Positions 41,606-52,716 of a stretch of 57,329 bases of DNA are shown piece by piece (position 1 is the first letter of the stretch; each line of letters starts with the position of its first letter). Below the pieces are notes generated by a model, which saw nothing but the letters and a program-made list of their open reading frames with translations, was not told the DNA's origin and did no database searches. The stretch is from Deinococcus depolymerans (GTDB taxonomy: Bacteria > Deinococcota > Deinococci > Deinococcales > Deinococcaceae), in the NCBI RefSeq assembly GCF_039522025.1, contig NZ_BAAADB010000007.1:1-57329 (forward strand), read 5' to 3'. Position numbers and translations under genes: made by a program.

Positions 41606-42258
41606 GGGTGGGCTCCTAGTTGTGTCAGATGATGTTGAATCTCAGGTCGGGCTGATCGCGCTACTTTTTCGATGTGCCTGGAGAGGGTCTGCCTGACTTC
41701 TGGAGACGGGTGACTCAGCAGTCGGCGAGCCGCTCCACCAGGGATCAATTCAGTGAGGGCCATTCCCTTGATCAGCTCTGACTCGGTCTTATCCAGATTT
41801 GGATAGGGGGCGTTGTCTCCGTACTCCACGAGAATCTTCAGACCTACGGTGGTCAGGGAGTCGACTCGCTCAGCTATGGCTTCCAGAACGTCCAGAGGGG
41901 TCGCTGGATTGGCGGCGAGACGGTCCTCCATCCTCCGGTAGCGTCGTTCAGAAAGATTCCTCAGCACTTCGGGAGGAGTGCTCTTGTTTCCCGCGATGGC
42001 CAGCAGGAGTTCAGTGTCCTGGCTGCTCGCGAGTTCCATCAGCAGTGCTGGCGGCGTGTTCGGGTTCCTCATCACCGCAAGGACTACTCGGGAATCGGAG
42101 GTTCTGGCCAGAACTTCCAGAACTTCCGGAGGAGTGTTCTGGGCGCGGGCTACTTCCCTTGCCAAGTCAGGAGAGAACCTCGCCAGTTCCACCCGACGTT
42201 CAGGGGAAGTGTCAAGCTTCCGCGCTTCCCGCTTCAGCGCTTTCCAGTCCAGGGTCAT
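41602..42258 (-). CDS. Leucine-rich repeat variant (LRV) protein in the MoxR operon
   Basis: The 218-residue protein is built of LRV helical repeats: ARAQNTPPEVLEVLARTSDSRVVLAVMRNPNTPPALLMELASSQDTELLLAIAGNKSTPPEVLRNL and LAANPATPLDVLEAIAER. It lacks the N-terminal 4Fe-4S cysteine cluster of the Azotobacter LRV protein; indeed it has no cysteine. Such solenoids usually bind proteins. It overlaps both neighbours by 4 bases. Like the zinc-ribbon gene, it is lower in GC than the flanking DUF5691 and SWIM genes. Possibly a target-recognition subunit (inference). Confidence 0.87.
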   Translation of the reverse strand: MTLDWKALKREARKLDTSPERRVELARFSPDLAREVARAQNTPPEVLEVLARTSDSRVVLAVMRNPNTPPALLMELASSQDTELLLAIAGNKSTPPEVLRNLSERRYRRMEDRLAANPATPLDVLEAIAERVDSLTTVGLKILVEYGDNAPYPNLDKTESELIKGMALTELIPGGAARRLLSHPSPEVRQTLSRHIEKVARSARPEIQHHLTQLGAHP

Positions 42259-43733
42259 CCTCTCTCCTTTCCGAAGTCGTTCCACATCTGCTTTCTCAGT
42301 TCGAGGGTGCCCAGCAGTTCGGTCAGGGTGCGGTGGGCGTAGTCGGTGGCGTCGGCGGGGAGCGGGTCGGGGTGGGGGGTGTGCGGGTGGGCGTGCGTGG
42401 CGGCGAGTTCTGCGAGTTGTGCCCAGCGGTAGCCCCAGGCGGCGGCGTAGTGGGCGTCTCCGATGGTGTCGCGCAGGGTGCCGAGGAGGGCGGCGCTGGG
42501 GTCGGGGGGCCAGGGGCCGGGGTGGGGGCCGAGCAGGGCCAGCAGGCGTTCCGGGTCGCGGTCACGTAGCGCCTGTGTCTGTGCGGCGGCCAGCGTTTCG
42601 GGTGGTCCAATCTGGAGCAGGAAGGGGTGGGTGGGCAGGTGGTGTAGGAGCGCGGCGGCCAGTGCCGGATGGCTGGTGCTGACGGCGTTCTGCACCAGTG
42701 CGGGCAGGTGGTCGTGCTGCCGGGCGATGTTCACGAGCGTGGCGGGCGGGATGTTCAGTGCGGCCAGCAGGGCGTCGGGATGGGTGTGTTCCAGCAGGTG
42801 TTCCAGGAGAGCAGTGGCGCTCAGGCGGTCCTTGCTGGTGGGGTCGGGCAGGCCGTCGCGGGTGGCGTGCTCGTCGGGGGCGGTGGGCGGGGTCAGGGTG
42901 CTGGGTGTCTGCCCGGTCGGGCGGCCGAGCAGGCCGGGGTTGTCGAGGCTCACGAGGGCGGCGAAGCGGGCGGCGTTCCGGGCGTTCTGGGCGCTGCCGC
43001 TCAGGCGGTGCAGGGCGGTTCGGGCCAGGGTGCGCACGTCGTCGCTGCGGTCGGTGGTCAGGGTGTCCAGCAGGGGTTCAAGGGTGTGGTCGTCCGGGGT
43101 GAGGGTGTCGAGCAGGGCGTTCAGGAGGCGTTTGCGGCTGGCGGCGCGTTCGCTGCTCAGGTGCTCGCGCAGGAGGTCGCGGGCGGCGTGCGGGTCGCGG
43201 TCGCGCACGCTGCGCCACAGGGCCTCGCGGCCGGCGTCGGTGGCGGTGTCCCAGGCGTCCTCGTCGGGGGGCGTGAAGGACCAGTCGGGGTTGAAGCTCG
43301 CGAGCCAGCGGCCGCGTTCGCCCAGGACGGGGGTCAGCAGGGGTCGCAGGCGGCTGTCGTGGCGGGCGGCGTCGAGGAGTTCCGGCAGGCGGGCGGTGGG
43401 CACGCGCCATCCGGCCTGCGCGCAGAGGGTCAGCCACTCGCTCAGGAGGGGGGTGCCCAGGACCGGTGGGAGGTGCCGCGCGGCGCGTTCCGGGGCGGGC
43501 GGGAGGGTGTCGGGGGGTGCAGGGGTGGGCAGGGTGTCGCTGGCGGGGTCGGGCAGGCGTCCGGCGGTGTGTGCGAGGGCGTGCAGGGCGGCGCGGGCCA
43601 GCAGGGTGCCCTCGGCGTCCGGGCGGGTGATCTGCGCGGCGGCCTGTCCGAGCGGGCCCGTGCCGGGGCCGGGCAGGGTGCCGCGCGCGGTGCCCACGAG
43701 GGCCAGGGCGAGCAGGGCGTCGTGGTCGTTCAT
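42255..43733 (-). CDS. DUF5691 family protein
   Basis: The 492-residue protein starts at the ATG of MNDHDALLALALVGTARG, which overlaps the SWIM stop codon as ATGA; the open frame continuing far upstream is a GC artefact. Recognisable DUF5691 features are the DALLALALVGTARG start, LPPVLGTPLLSEWL, and GERGRWLASFNPDW. HEAT-like helices fill the middle (REALWRSVRDRDPHAARDLLREHLSSERAASRKRLLNALLDTL). The family is tied to SWIM/MoxR operons. Function unknown. Confidence 0.88.
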   Translation of the reverse strand: MNDHDALLALALVGTARGTLPGPGTGPLGQAAAQITRPDAEGTLLARAALHALAHTAGRLPDPASDTLPTPAPPDTLPPAPERAARHLPPVLGTPLLSEWLTLCAQAGWRVPTARLPELLDAARHDSRLRPLLTPVLGERGRWLASFNPDWSFTPPDEDAWDTATDAGREALWRSVRDRDPHAARDLLREHLSSERAASRKRLLNALLDTLTPDDHTLEPLLDTLTTDRSDDVRTLARTALHRLSGSAQNARNAARFAALVSLDNPGLLGRPTGQTPSTLTPPTAPDEHATRDGLPDPTSKDRLSATALLEHLLEHTHPDALLAALNIPPATLVNIARQHDHLPALVQNAVSTSHPALAAALLHHLPTHPFLLQIGPPETLAAAQTQALRDRDPERLLALLGPHPGPWPPDPSAALLGTLRDTIGDAHYAAAWGYRWAQLAELAATHAHPHTPHPDPLPADATDYAHRTLTELLGTLELRKQMWNDFGKERG

Positions 43734-45055
43734 GCGTCCACCGTGGGCCGGAAGGGGTGCAGGGTGCCGCCGTGCAGGACGCTCAGGGGCGTGAGGGCCG
43801 CGCCGTTCCACTCGGCGTACACGGTGACGGGCTGCCCGCCGCTCAGGGCGAGGAGGGTGTGCAGGGTGCGGTCGCTGCCGGTCAGGGGGAGGCGGCCGGT
43901 GCTGTCCTGCGCGTGCCAGGGGTCGCCGGGCAGCAGGTGTACCGGCCCGGTGAGGTGCGCGGTGCGGTCCAGCCAGGGGTTCAGGGCGAGGGCCGCGCCG
44001 TGCCGGTCGAGCAGGGCGTCCAGCGTGAGGCCCGGCGCGTGGGGCGGCGAGGTGGTCGCGGTCGCCTCGCCGCGCAGCAGGGCGCGTTGCGGGACCGTGC
44101 CGGGCGCGTGGCACACCTCGGCCTGCACGGCCGTGCCGGGGGTCAGGGCGGGCGGGAAGGGGCGTCCGGCGGCCGAGAAGTCCAGCAGCAGGGCGGTGTG
44201 GTCGCCGCTGGCCAGCCAGGTGCGCCGGGTGCTCAGGGTGTCCTCCTCGGTGACGCTCTGGCCCATCACCTGCCAGTGGGCGCGGAGGCCGCCGCCATCC
44301 AGAACGGTGGCCGAGTCGAGCGGGAAGCCCAGCGCGGCGCGCAGGTCGGCCTGTTCGGTGTCGCTCAGGGTGTCGCGGTGGGTCCAGGCTTCGGTCAGCA
44401 GGTGCAGGCGGGCCAGGTGCGCGAGGAGTGCGGCGGGGTCGTGCAGGTGGTCCGGGATCTGCCGGACGAGTCGCGCGGCGCCGGGTGCCTGGGCGTCCAC
44501 GAGGCGGGCGGCCTGGGTGTCCCAGTCGCTGTAGGGGCGGGTGGGGGCGTGCGCGAGGCCGTCGCGGATCAGGTCTTTCAGGAAGGTCTGCAGGGCGTCC
44601 AGGCCCAGGCTGACTTTCTTCTCGCGGGCGGCGCGGCGTCTGGCCTGCGCGGCCGGGTCGGGCGCGGCGCGGCCCTCGCCCGCGGGTGCGGCGGGTGGGG
44701 GGGTGCCTGCGCGGGCGGCGCGGCCGTCCAGCCAGGTCTGGAGGCTCTCGGGGGGCGGGGCCGCGCCGAAGTCGCTGGTGTGGGTGGCGTGCAGCAGCAG
44801 CAGCGCGAGGGCGTGCTTGCAGGGGAATTTGCGGCTGGGGCACGAGCATTTGAAGGCGGGGCCGCTCAGGTCCACGCCGGTCAGGTAGGGGTTCTTGCCG
44901 CTGCCCTGGCACTGGCCCCACAGACTGCCGGTGGGGGCGTTCAGGTTCTGCCAGTTGCTGGGCGTGGCGAGCTTGCGGCCGGCCTGGGCGCTGGCGGCGT
45001 CGGGGGCGAGGGCCAGGACGGTGTCGGGGGTCAGTGGGGTGGGCGTGGGGGTCAT
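43730..45055 (-). CDS. SWIM zinc-finger protein, first gene of the MoxR operon
   Basis: The 441-residue protein starts at the ATG of MTPTPTPLTPD, with AAGGAAG upstream. A SWIM motif, CxCx6CxH at Cys70/Cys72/Cys79/His81 (FKCSCPSRKFPCKHALALLLLH), follows the typical LATPSNWQNLNAPTGSLWGQCQGSGKNPY. SWIM domains bind DNA or proteins. The remainder is helical, then beta-rich, and is specific to this operon type. The gene lies 57 bases or so downstream of a predicted transcription start at a clear promoter. Confidence 0.92.
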   Translation of the reverse strand: MTPTPTPLTPDTVLALAPDAASAQAGRKLATPSNWQNLNAPTGSLWGQCQGSGKNPYLTGVDLSGPAFKCSCPSRKFPCKHALALLLLHATHTSDFGAAPPPESLQTWLDGRAARAGTPPPAAPAGEGRAAPDPAAQARRRAAREKKVSLGLDALQTFLKDLIRDGLAHAPTRPYSDWDTQAARLVDAQAPGAARLVRQIPDHLHDPAALLAHLARLHLLTEAWTHRDTLSDTEQADLRAALGFPLDSATVLDGGGLRAHWQVMGQSVTEEDTLSTRRTWLASGDHTALLLDFSAAGRPFPPALTPGTAVQAEVCHAPGTVPQRALLRGEATATTSPPHAPGLTLDALLDRHGAALALNPWLDRTAHLTGPVHLLPGDPWHAQDSTGRLPLTGSDRTLHTLLALSGGQPVTVYAEWNGAALTPLSVLHGGTLHPFRPTVDA

Positions 45056-45104
45056 CGGGCTTCCTTGCACGTCCGGCGCACGCGCACCAGAAGTCTGAGA
45101 TTCG

Positions 45105-45123
45105 ATTACGCTACTGGCGTAAT
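45105..45123. promoter_or_regulatory. Perfect inverted repeat ATTACGC-N5-GCGTAAT at the SWIM/MoxR operon promoter
   Basis: Two 7-base arms (45105-45111 and 45117-45123) are separated by TACTG and overlap the -10 box and transcription start region. A further GTAACGC half-site-like element is at 45124-45130. This is a typical place for a dimeric repressor to act. No regulator gene is next to it. Confidence 0.65.
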
Positions 45124-45149
45124 GTAACGCATTCACCGTTCCGGGACAA
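45121..45149 (-). promoter_or_regulatory. Promoter of the SWIM/MoxR operon
   Basis: On the minus strand, TTGTCC (-35, 45144-45149) and TACATT (-10, 45121-45126) are exactly 17 bases apart. The -10 fits TANNNT. The predicted start leaves about a 57-base leader with a ribosome-binding site before the SWIM gene. Confidence 0.7.
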
Positions 45150-45170
45150 GTCCCGCAGCGGCACAGGAAA

Positions 45171-45211
45171 GGGCCGGAAGCGACGGCAATCCTGCACGTC
45201 ACCTCCGGCCC
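45171..45211 (-). terminator. Possible terminator after adk
   Basis: GGGCCGGA (45171-45178) can pair with TCCGGCCC (45204-45211) over a 25-base loop, right after the adk stop codon at 45225. The loop is long, so this is a weak call. Confidence 0.35.
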
Positions 45212-45224
45212 GCTGTCACGGCCC

Positions 45225-45818
45225 TTACTTCAGGCCAGCCACGATCCGCTCGTACACCTCGTCCATGCCGCCCACGCCATCCACGCGGTACAGGTGCCCA
45301 CGCGCGGAGTAGTAATCGATCAGCGGCTGCGTCTGCTCGCGGTACACCTGCTGACGGTGGCGCGCCACTTCCTCGGTGTCGTCGCTGCGCACCGCCTCGC
45401 CCCGCTCGGCCGCCTGACGGCCACGCTCCACGATGCGGCCCACCAGCACCTCGTCCGGCACTTCCAGCAGCGGCACGGCGTTCACGGGCGCACCCAGTTC
45501 CTCCAGCAGCACGTCCAGACCCTGCGCCTGCGCGGTCGTGCGGGGGAACCCGTCGAAGATCACGCGCACACTCTCCATCCCGGCCAGCCGGTCACGGATC
45601 AGGGCAATCAGGATCTCGTCCGGCACCAGCTTCCCGGCGTCCAGAATGGGTTTCACCTGCTCGCCCAGCTCGGTGCCGCGCTTCACGTGGTCACGCAGGA
45701 TGTCCCCGGTGCTGATCTTCACGAGGCCACGGTCCTGCGCCAGTCGTTCCGCCTGGGTTCCCTTGCCGGCGCCGGGAGGCCCCAGGAAGATCACGACGTT
45801 GTTCTTCTGTCCAGTCAC
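45225..45818 (-). CDS. adk: Adenylate kinase
   Basis: The 197-residue enzyme (ATP + AMP = 2 ADP) has the P-loop GPPGAGKGT at 13-21, the AMP-binding ISTGDILRDHVKRGTELG, and FDGFPRTTAQAQGLDVLL. It is the short-lid form, without zinc cysteines. A GTG start is preceded by GGAGGG at 5 bases. It follows secY as in many spc operons, but here a terminator and repeat copy E separate them, so it probably has its own promoter. Confidence 0.97.
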   Translation of the reverse strand: MTGQKNNVVIFLGPPGAGKGTQAERLAQDRGLVKISTGDILRDHVKRGTELGEQVKPILDAGKLVPDEILIALIRDRLAGMESVRVIFDGFPRTTAQAQGLDVLLEELGAPVNAVPLLEVPDEVLVGRIVERGRQAAERGEAVRSDDTEEVARHRQQVYREQTQPLIDYYSARGHLYRVDGVGGMDEVYERIVAGLK

Positions 45819-45936
45819 ACTTTCCCTCCGTTAGACCCTCAGCATATCGGCTCTCGCGCTTTCCGGAGCGGGCCTGCTCAGCCCAGCCCTGTACCCCGGC
45901 AGGTAACGACGCTGCGCCACACGCACGCAGCAACGC

Positions 45937-45963
45937 AAAACCGCCTGCGCGACTGGCAGGCGG
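45937..45963 (-). terminator. Rho-independent terminator after secY
   Basis: On the minus strand CCGCCTGC pairs with GCAGGCGG over a 7-base loop and is followed by TTTT. It lies about 100 bases after secY, past repeat copy E, and ends the secY transcript before adk. Confidence 0.75.
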
Positions 45964-45982
45964 TCCCGGAACAAGCGGGGAT

Positions 45983-46066
45983 GATACGGATTCCATCGGG
46001 CTCTGCTCGCTCTGCGAGTCCGCTCGGATTGAATGGCCTTTGCAGCCCATTCAATCGGAGTCCGTC

Positions 46067-46069
<3 letters not shown>
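45983..46069 (-). repeat. Structured intergenic repeat, copy E (stem 1 only, short form)
   Basis: On the minus strand it begins TGAGACGGACTCC, the TGA being the secY stop codon. Stem 1 follows (CTCCGATTGAATGG, loop GCTGCAAAGG, CCATTCAATCCGAG). A GCAGAGCGAGCAGAG linker leads to the GGAATCCGTATCA end. Stem 2 is missing. Confidence 0.85.
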
Positions 46070-47386
<1,317 letters not shown>

Positions 47387-47857
47387 TTACTCCGCCTTCT
47401 CGGCGCTTTCCGTCTTCACGGCGGGCAGGATGACCTTGCCGCCGGCAGCTTCCACGGCCTTGACCGCGCCTTCGCTGGCGGCGTCAACGTGAATGGTCAG
47501 GGCGCGGCTGAGTTCACCGTTGCCGAGCAGCTTCACGGGACGGTTCTTGCGGCGCACCAGGCCCGCGAGTTCCAGCGTGTTGCGGTCGATGGTGGTGATG
47601 GTGTCCTCGATCATGTCGAGACCAGCCAGGTTCACCACTTCGAAGGTGATGCCGACGTTGTTGAAACCGCGCTTGGGCAGGCGGCTGATCAGGGTGCTGC
47701 GGCCGCCTTCGAAGAAGCTGCCCTTGCCAGCGCCGCTGCGGGCCTTCTGACCCTTGTGGCCGCGACCGGCGGTCTTGTCGGTGCCGCCGGGGCCACGACC
47801 GACGCGCTTACGGTTCTTGCGGCTGCCGGCGTGGGGTTTGAGTTCGTGGAGCTTCAC
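47387..47857 (-). CDS. rplO: Ribosomal protein L15
   Basis: The 156-residue uL15 begins with GTG ([42 protein letters not shown]), with GGAGGTGGAAGC upstream. The Gly/Arg/Lys-rich N-terminal extension threads into 23S rRNA. It overlaps rpmD as GTGA and abuts secY. Confidence 0.98.
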   Translation of the reverse strand: MKLHELKPHAGSRKNRKRVGRGPGGTDKTAGRGHKGQKARSGAGKGSFFEGGRSTLISRLPKRGFNNVGITFEVVNLAGLDMIEDTITTIDRNTLELAGLVRRKNRPVKLLGNGELSRALTIHVDAASEGAVKAVEAAGGKVILPAVKTESAEKAE

Positions 47858-48021
47858 GCTTCCACCTCCAGGAGGTGCTTGACGGTGTTCACCATGCCGC
47901 GGATGGCGGGGGTGTCGTTGATTTCACGGCTGTCGCCGATCTTCTTGAGGCCCAGCGCGTGAACGGTCTTCACCTGGTAGCCAGGGCGGCCGATGACGCT
48001 GCGCTTGAGGGTGATTTTCAC
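47854..48021 (-). CDS. rpmD: Ribosomal protein L30
   Basis: The 55-residue uL30 has a GTG start and reads [20 protein letters not shown], then [15 protein letters not shown] and [20 protein letters not shown]. It overlaps both rpsE (GTGA) and rplO (GTGA) by 4 bases. Length and motifs are normal for the family. Confidence 0.97.
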   Translation of the reverse strand: MKITLKRSVIGRPGYQVKTVHALGLKKIGDSREINDTPAIRGMVNTVKHLLEVEA

Positions 48022-48539
48022 TGCGCGCCTCCGGTGGGCTGCGCCTCGCCGCGCAGGGCACGGACCTGCTTGGCGGTGCGGAGGTTCTTGAGGCCGTCGA
48101 ACACGGCGTACGCCACGTTCACCTTGTTCCGGCTGCCGAGTTCCTTGCTGAGCATGTTGGTGATGCCCGCCAGTTCGGCGATGGAGCGGGGCACGGTGCC
48201 GGCGATCACGCCGGTACCGGGGCCTGCAGGCTTGAGCAGCACGCGGCTGGTGCTGTTCACACCCACGATGTCGTGGGGGATGGTGCCGTTCTCGACGGGC
48301 ACGCTGATCATGTTCTTGCGGGCGATGCTCTTGGCCTTCTCGATGGCCACGGGCACTTCTTTCGCCTTGCCGATGCCCATGCCCACGCGGCCGTTGCGGT
48401 CGCCCAGGATCACCAGTGCGGCGAAGCGGAAGCGGCGGCCACCCTGGTAGGTCTTGCTCGTGCGGTTGACGAAGAGCATCTTCTCTTCGAATTCGCTGCT
48501 TTCGCGCTCCACACGGTCGTTGCGTCGGTTAAAAGTCAA
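48018..48539 (-). CDS. rpsE: Ribosomal protein S5
   Basis: The uS5 protein has about 173 residues ([61 protein letters not shown]). The chosen start is TTG at 48539, because GGGAGG lies 7 bases before it; a GTG six bases earlier is nearly inside that site. Either start overlaps the end of rplR. S5 contributes to decoding fidelity and mRNA unwinding. Confidence 0.96.
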   Translation of the reverse strand: MTFNRRNDRVERESSEFEEKMLFVNRTSKTYQGGRRFRFAALVILGDRNGRVGMGIGKAKEVPVAIEKAKSIARKNMISVPVENGTIPHDIVGVNSTSRVLLKPAGPGTGVIAGTVPRSIAELAGITNMLSKELGSRNKVNVAYAVFDGLKNLRTAKQVRALRGEAQPTGGAQ

Positions 48540-48867
48540 GGCCACCCTCCCGCGCCGCGTCTGCGAGCGCTTTCACGCGTCCGTGGTAGCGGTACTGGCC
48601 ACGGTCAAAGACCACCTTGCTGACGCCCTTGGCGACAGCGGCTTCCGCCAGGGCCTTGCCCACGGCGGCGGCGGTGTCGGTCTTGGTCCCGGTCTTGACG
48701 GCGGCGCTGCTGGCCGCAGCAACGGTGATGCCCTTGCTGTCGTCGATGATCTGGGCGTAGATGTGCTTGCTGGAGCGGAACACGCTGAGGCGCAGGCGCT
48801 CTCCGGCGGCCTGCCGCACTTTGCGGCGGGCGCGGAGCTTGCGGCGCACGGTCGTCTGGGCAGCCAT
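48529..48867 (-). CDS. rplR: Ribosomal protein L18
   Basis: The 112-residue uL18 binds 5S rRNA. It has [49 protein letters not shown] and the end [24 protein letters not shown]. Its ATG shares a base with the rplF stop codon (TAATG). Confidence 0.98.
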   Translation of the reverse strand: MAAQTTVRRKLRARRKVRQAAGERLRLSVFRSSKHIYAQIIDDSKGITVAAASSAAVKTGTKTDTAAAVGKALAEAAVAKGVSKVVFDRGQYRYHGRVKALADAAREGGLDF

Positions 48868-49424
48868 TATTTCTTCCCTTTCCCGCCGGTGGCACCGGCT
48901 TTACCAGCTTTGAGGGCGATTTTCTCGCCGGCGAAGCGAACACCCTTGCCGTGGTAGGCGTCGGGCTTACGCACCTTGCGGACGTTGGCGGCCACCTGAC
49001 CGACGAGCTGCTTGTCGATGCCGCTCACGTCGATCTTGGTGGGCTCGGGAACCGTGAAGGTCACGCCGGCCGGGGGCTCGATGATGACCGGGTGGCTGTA
49101 GCCGATGGTCAGTTCGAGGTTCTTCCCGGCGAGCTTGGCGCGGAAACCCACGCCCTTCAGTTCCAGGTTGATGGTGTAGCCGTCGCTGACACCCTTGACG
49201 GCGTTGGCCACCAGGGTGCGGGTCAGGCCGTGCAGCGCGCGGTGGCGCTGCTGGTCGCTGGGACGCTCGACGAGCAGCTGGTCGCCGTCCTGCTTGATGG
49301 TCAGTTCCTGGTTGTAGGGAACGGTCAGTTCGCCTTTCGGGCCTTTGACCTTGAACACGCCGCCTGCGGCGCTCATGGTCACGCCGCTGGGAACGGCGAT
49401 CGGCTGTTTACCAATTCGGGACAT
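48867..49424 (-). CDS. rplF: Ribosomal protein L6
   Basis: The 185-residue uL6 sits near the sarcin-ricin loop. It shows [38 protein letters not shown] and the signature [23 protein letters not shown] at the C-terminus. GGAGGACAGACG precedes the ATG. Confidence 0.98.
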   Translation of the reverse strand: MSRIGKQPIAVPSGVTMSAAGGVFKVKGPKGELTVPYNQELTIKQDGDQLLVERPSDQQRHRALHGLTRTLVANAVKGVSDGYTINLELKGVGFRAKLAGKNLELTIGYSHPVIIEPPAGVTFTVPEPTKIDVSGIDKQLVGQVAANVRKVRKPDAYHGKGVRFAGEKIALKAGKAGATGGKGKK

Positions 49425-49525
49425 CGTCTGTCCTCCTTCTTCCTTAAGTTCGGACGGTTCCGCGTGCGGGCGCCCGAGGTCAGGTGAGATCTCGTGTTCG
49501 CTGGAATCCTACCGCTGGGCGGGGA

Positions 49526-49928
<403 letters not shown>

Positions 49929-50099
49929 TATCTCCTCCAGGGGTCGGCGTGTCAGGCACGCTCGCCCCGGCAGGTGGCCCGTCATCTGTCTGACGCCGGG
50001 CTCTGGGCTCCCCTCGTGAAGCGTGTGGCGGTGTAACTACCGCCGTCTCTCCTGTTGGGTCGGAATCCACCGCTGGACGATCACCTCTCAAGGCGAGTG

Positions 50100-50127
50100 G
50101 TTCGTATCCAGGGGGCACAGCACGAAC
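50100..50127. promoter_or_regulatory. Inverted repeat GTTCGT-N16-ACGAAC in the rpsN-rpsH gap
   Basis: Six-base arms at 50100-50105 and 50122-50127 lie between the rpsN terminator and rpsH, where a promoter for the second part of the cluster would be expected. No strong -35/-10 pair was identified, so the role is open. Confidence 0.3.
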
Positions 50128-50202
50128 ACCGCACAGCGTGCGGCAAGAAAGGAGTGTATCAGATCCCGGCTGCCACTGGCAACGGGGTCGGCGCGGGGCA
50201 TG

Positions 50203-50225
50203 AAAAAACCCCCGTTACCGGGGGT
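50203..50225 (-). terminator. Rho-independent terminator after rpsN, inside the spc cluster
   Basis: On the minus strand CCCCCGGTAACGGGGG is followed by six T residues. It lies about 20 bases after the rpsN stop codon. This is a textbook intrinsic terminator and would end or attenuate the S10-spc transcript before rpsH. Confidence 0.8.
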
Positions 50226-50242
50226 GTGGGGGGAGGGCTGGA

Positions 50243-50428
50243 TTACCAGCTGCTTTTCTTCACGCCGGGCAGTTCGCCCTTGTGCGCCATCTCGCGGATG
50301 CAGATGCGGCACATGCCGAAGAAACGGTAGTACCCGCGGGCGCGGCCGCAGCGGCTGCAACGGCTGTAGTTCTGCACGGCAAATTTATGACCGCGCGCGG
50401 CCTTGACAACTTTCGAGGTGTTCGCCAT
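50243..50428 (-). CDS. rpsN: Ribosomal protein S14, zinc type
   Basis: The 61-residue uS14 (type Z) has a zinc ribbon at Cys24, Cys27, Cys40 and Cys43 ([41 protein letters not shown]). The zinc form is shared with Thermus and Gram-positives. It follows rplE by 9 bases and is followed by a strong terminator. Confidence 0.98.
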   Translation of the reverse strand: MANTSKVVKAARGHKFAVQNYSRCSRCGRARGYYRFFGMCRICIREMAHKGELPGVKKSSW

Positions 50429-50437
50429 ATCAGTTCC

Positions 50438-50977
50438 TTATTTCCGGAAGGGCAGACCGATGGCCTGGAGGAGCGCGCGGGCTTCTTCGTCGGTCTTCGC
50501 GGTGGTCACGATCGTGATGTCCATCCCGCGCACCTTGTCGACCATGTCGTAGGTGATTTCCGGGAAGATCAGCTGCTCCTTGATCCCGAGGTTGTAGTTG
50601 CCGCGGCCGTCGAAGGCGTTGGGGTTCACTCCGCGGAAGTCACGGATGCGGGGCAGGCCGATGTTGATCAGCTTCTCGAGGAACACGTACATGCGCTCGC
50701 CGCGCAGCGTGACCTTGATGCCGACCGGCATGCCCTGGCGCAGCTTGAAGTTGCTGATGCTCTTCTTCGCCTTGGTGACGATGGGCTTCTGCAGGGTGAT
50801 CAGCGCGAGTTCCTTGCTGGCCTTGTCGATCGCCTTGCTGTCTTCCTTGGCGGAGCCCAGGCCCTCGTTCACGACGATCTTCTCGATGCGGGGCACGGCC
50901 ATCACGCTGGAGTAGCTGAACTGCTGCATCAGCGCGGGGCGGACCTGCTCGTTGTACTTGACTTTCAGTTGCTGCAT
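50438..50977 (-). CDS. rplE: Ribosomal protein L5
   Basis: The 179-residue uL5 of the central protuberance binds 5S rRNA. It has [41 protein letters not shown] and [40 protein letters not shown] 94-base gap upstream separates it from rplX. Confidence 0.98.
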   Translation of the reverse strand: MQQLKVKYNEQVRPALMQQFSYSSVMAVPRIEKIVVNEGLGSAKEDSKAIDKASKELALITLQKPIVTKAKKSISNFKLRQGMPVGIKVTLRGERMYVFLEKLINIGLPRIRDFRGVNPNAFDGRGNYNLGIKEQLIFPEITYDMVDKVRGMDITIVTTAKTDEEARALLQAIGLPFRK

Positions 50978-51071
50978 GGTGGGTTCCTTCGAGCGGTCTC
51001 CCAGTTTTTCAGAGAGCGCCGCTCAGGCCGCTGCGCGCCCCGCGGTGGGGGCGGCGCGGCCCGGAGTGGGT

Positions 51072-51819
<748 letters not shown>

Positions 51820-51823
<4 letters not shown>

Positions 51824-52104
51824 GCGTTACCCCCTTCGGTTTCCACGGCGGTGGTCTCGATGCCGCGGGGACGCTCGATCAGCTTGGTGACCTTCCAGGT
51901 CTTGGTCTTGCTGATGGGGCGCACCGCGAGGATCTCGACGCGGTCACCGATCTTGTACTCGTTGTTCTCGTCGTGGGCAGCGTACTTGTGGCTGCGGGTC
52001 ACGACCTTGCCGTACAGCGGGTGAGCGAAGCGGCGCTCGACCTTCACGCTGACCGTCTTGTCGGCCTTGTCGCTCACGACGACGCCGGTAAAGGTCTTTT
52101 TCAT
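51820..52104 (-). CDS. rpsQ: Ribosomal protein S17
   Basis: The 94-residue uS17 has an OB fold: [73 protein letters not shown] short charged C-terminal tail follows. It overlaps both neighbours by 4 bases. Confidence 0.98.
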
Positions 52105-52290
52105 GCCTGCTCTCCCTGCTTGCTCAGCTCGGCGCGGATGGTGTTGAGCTGGGCGACTTCGCGGCGCAGCTGCGTCACGCGGTGGGGCTGGGCCAGGTTG
52201 CCGGTGGCGGCCTGGAAGCGCAGCTCCATCAGTTCTTTCTTGCGGGCGTCGATTTCACGGGCGAAATCGTCGGCCTTCAGGTTACGCATC

Positions 52291-52304
<14 letters not shown>
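52101..52304 (-). CDS. rpmC: Ribosomal protein L29
   Basis: The 67-residue helical hairpin uL29, by the exit tunnel, reads [60 protein letters not shown]. It overlaps the end of rplP by 14 bases and rpsQ by 4. Confidence 0.98.

Positions 52305-52715
<411 letters not shown>

Positions 52716-52716
<1 letters not shown>

Noticed and set aside
43734..44921. Long upstream extension of the DUF5691 frame
   Set aside because: It is Arg/Pro-rich shadow of the SWIM gene; the true start is the ATG overlapping the SWIM stop codon.
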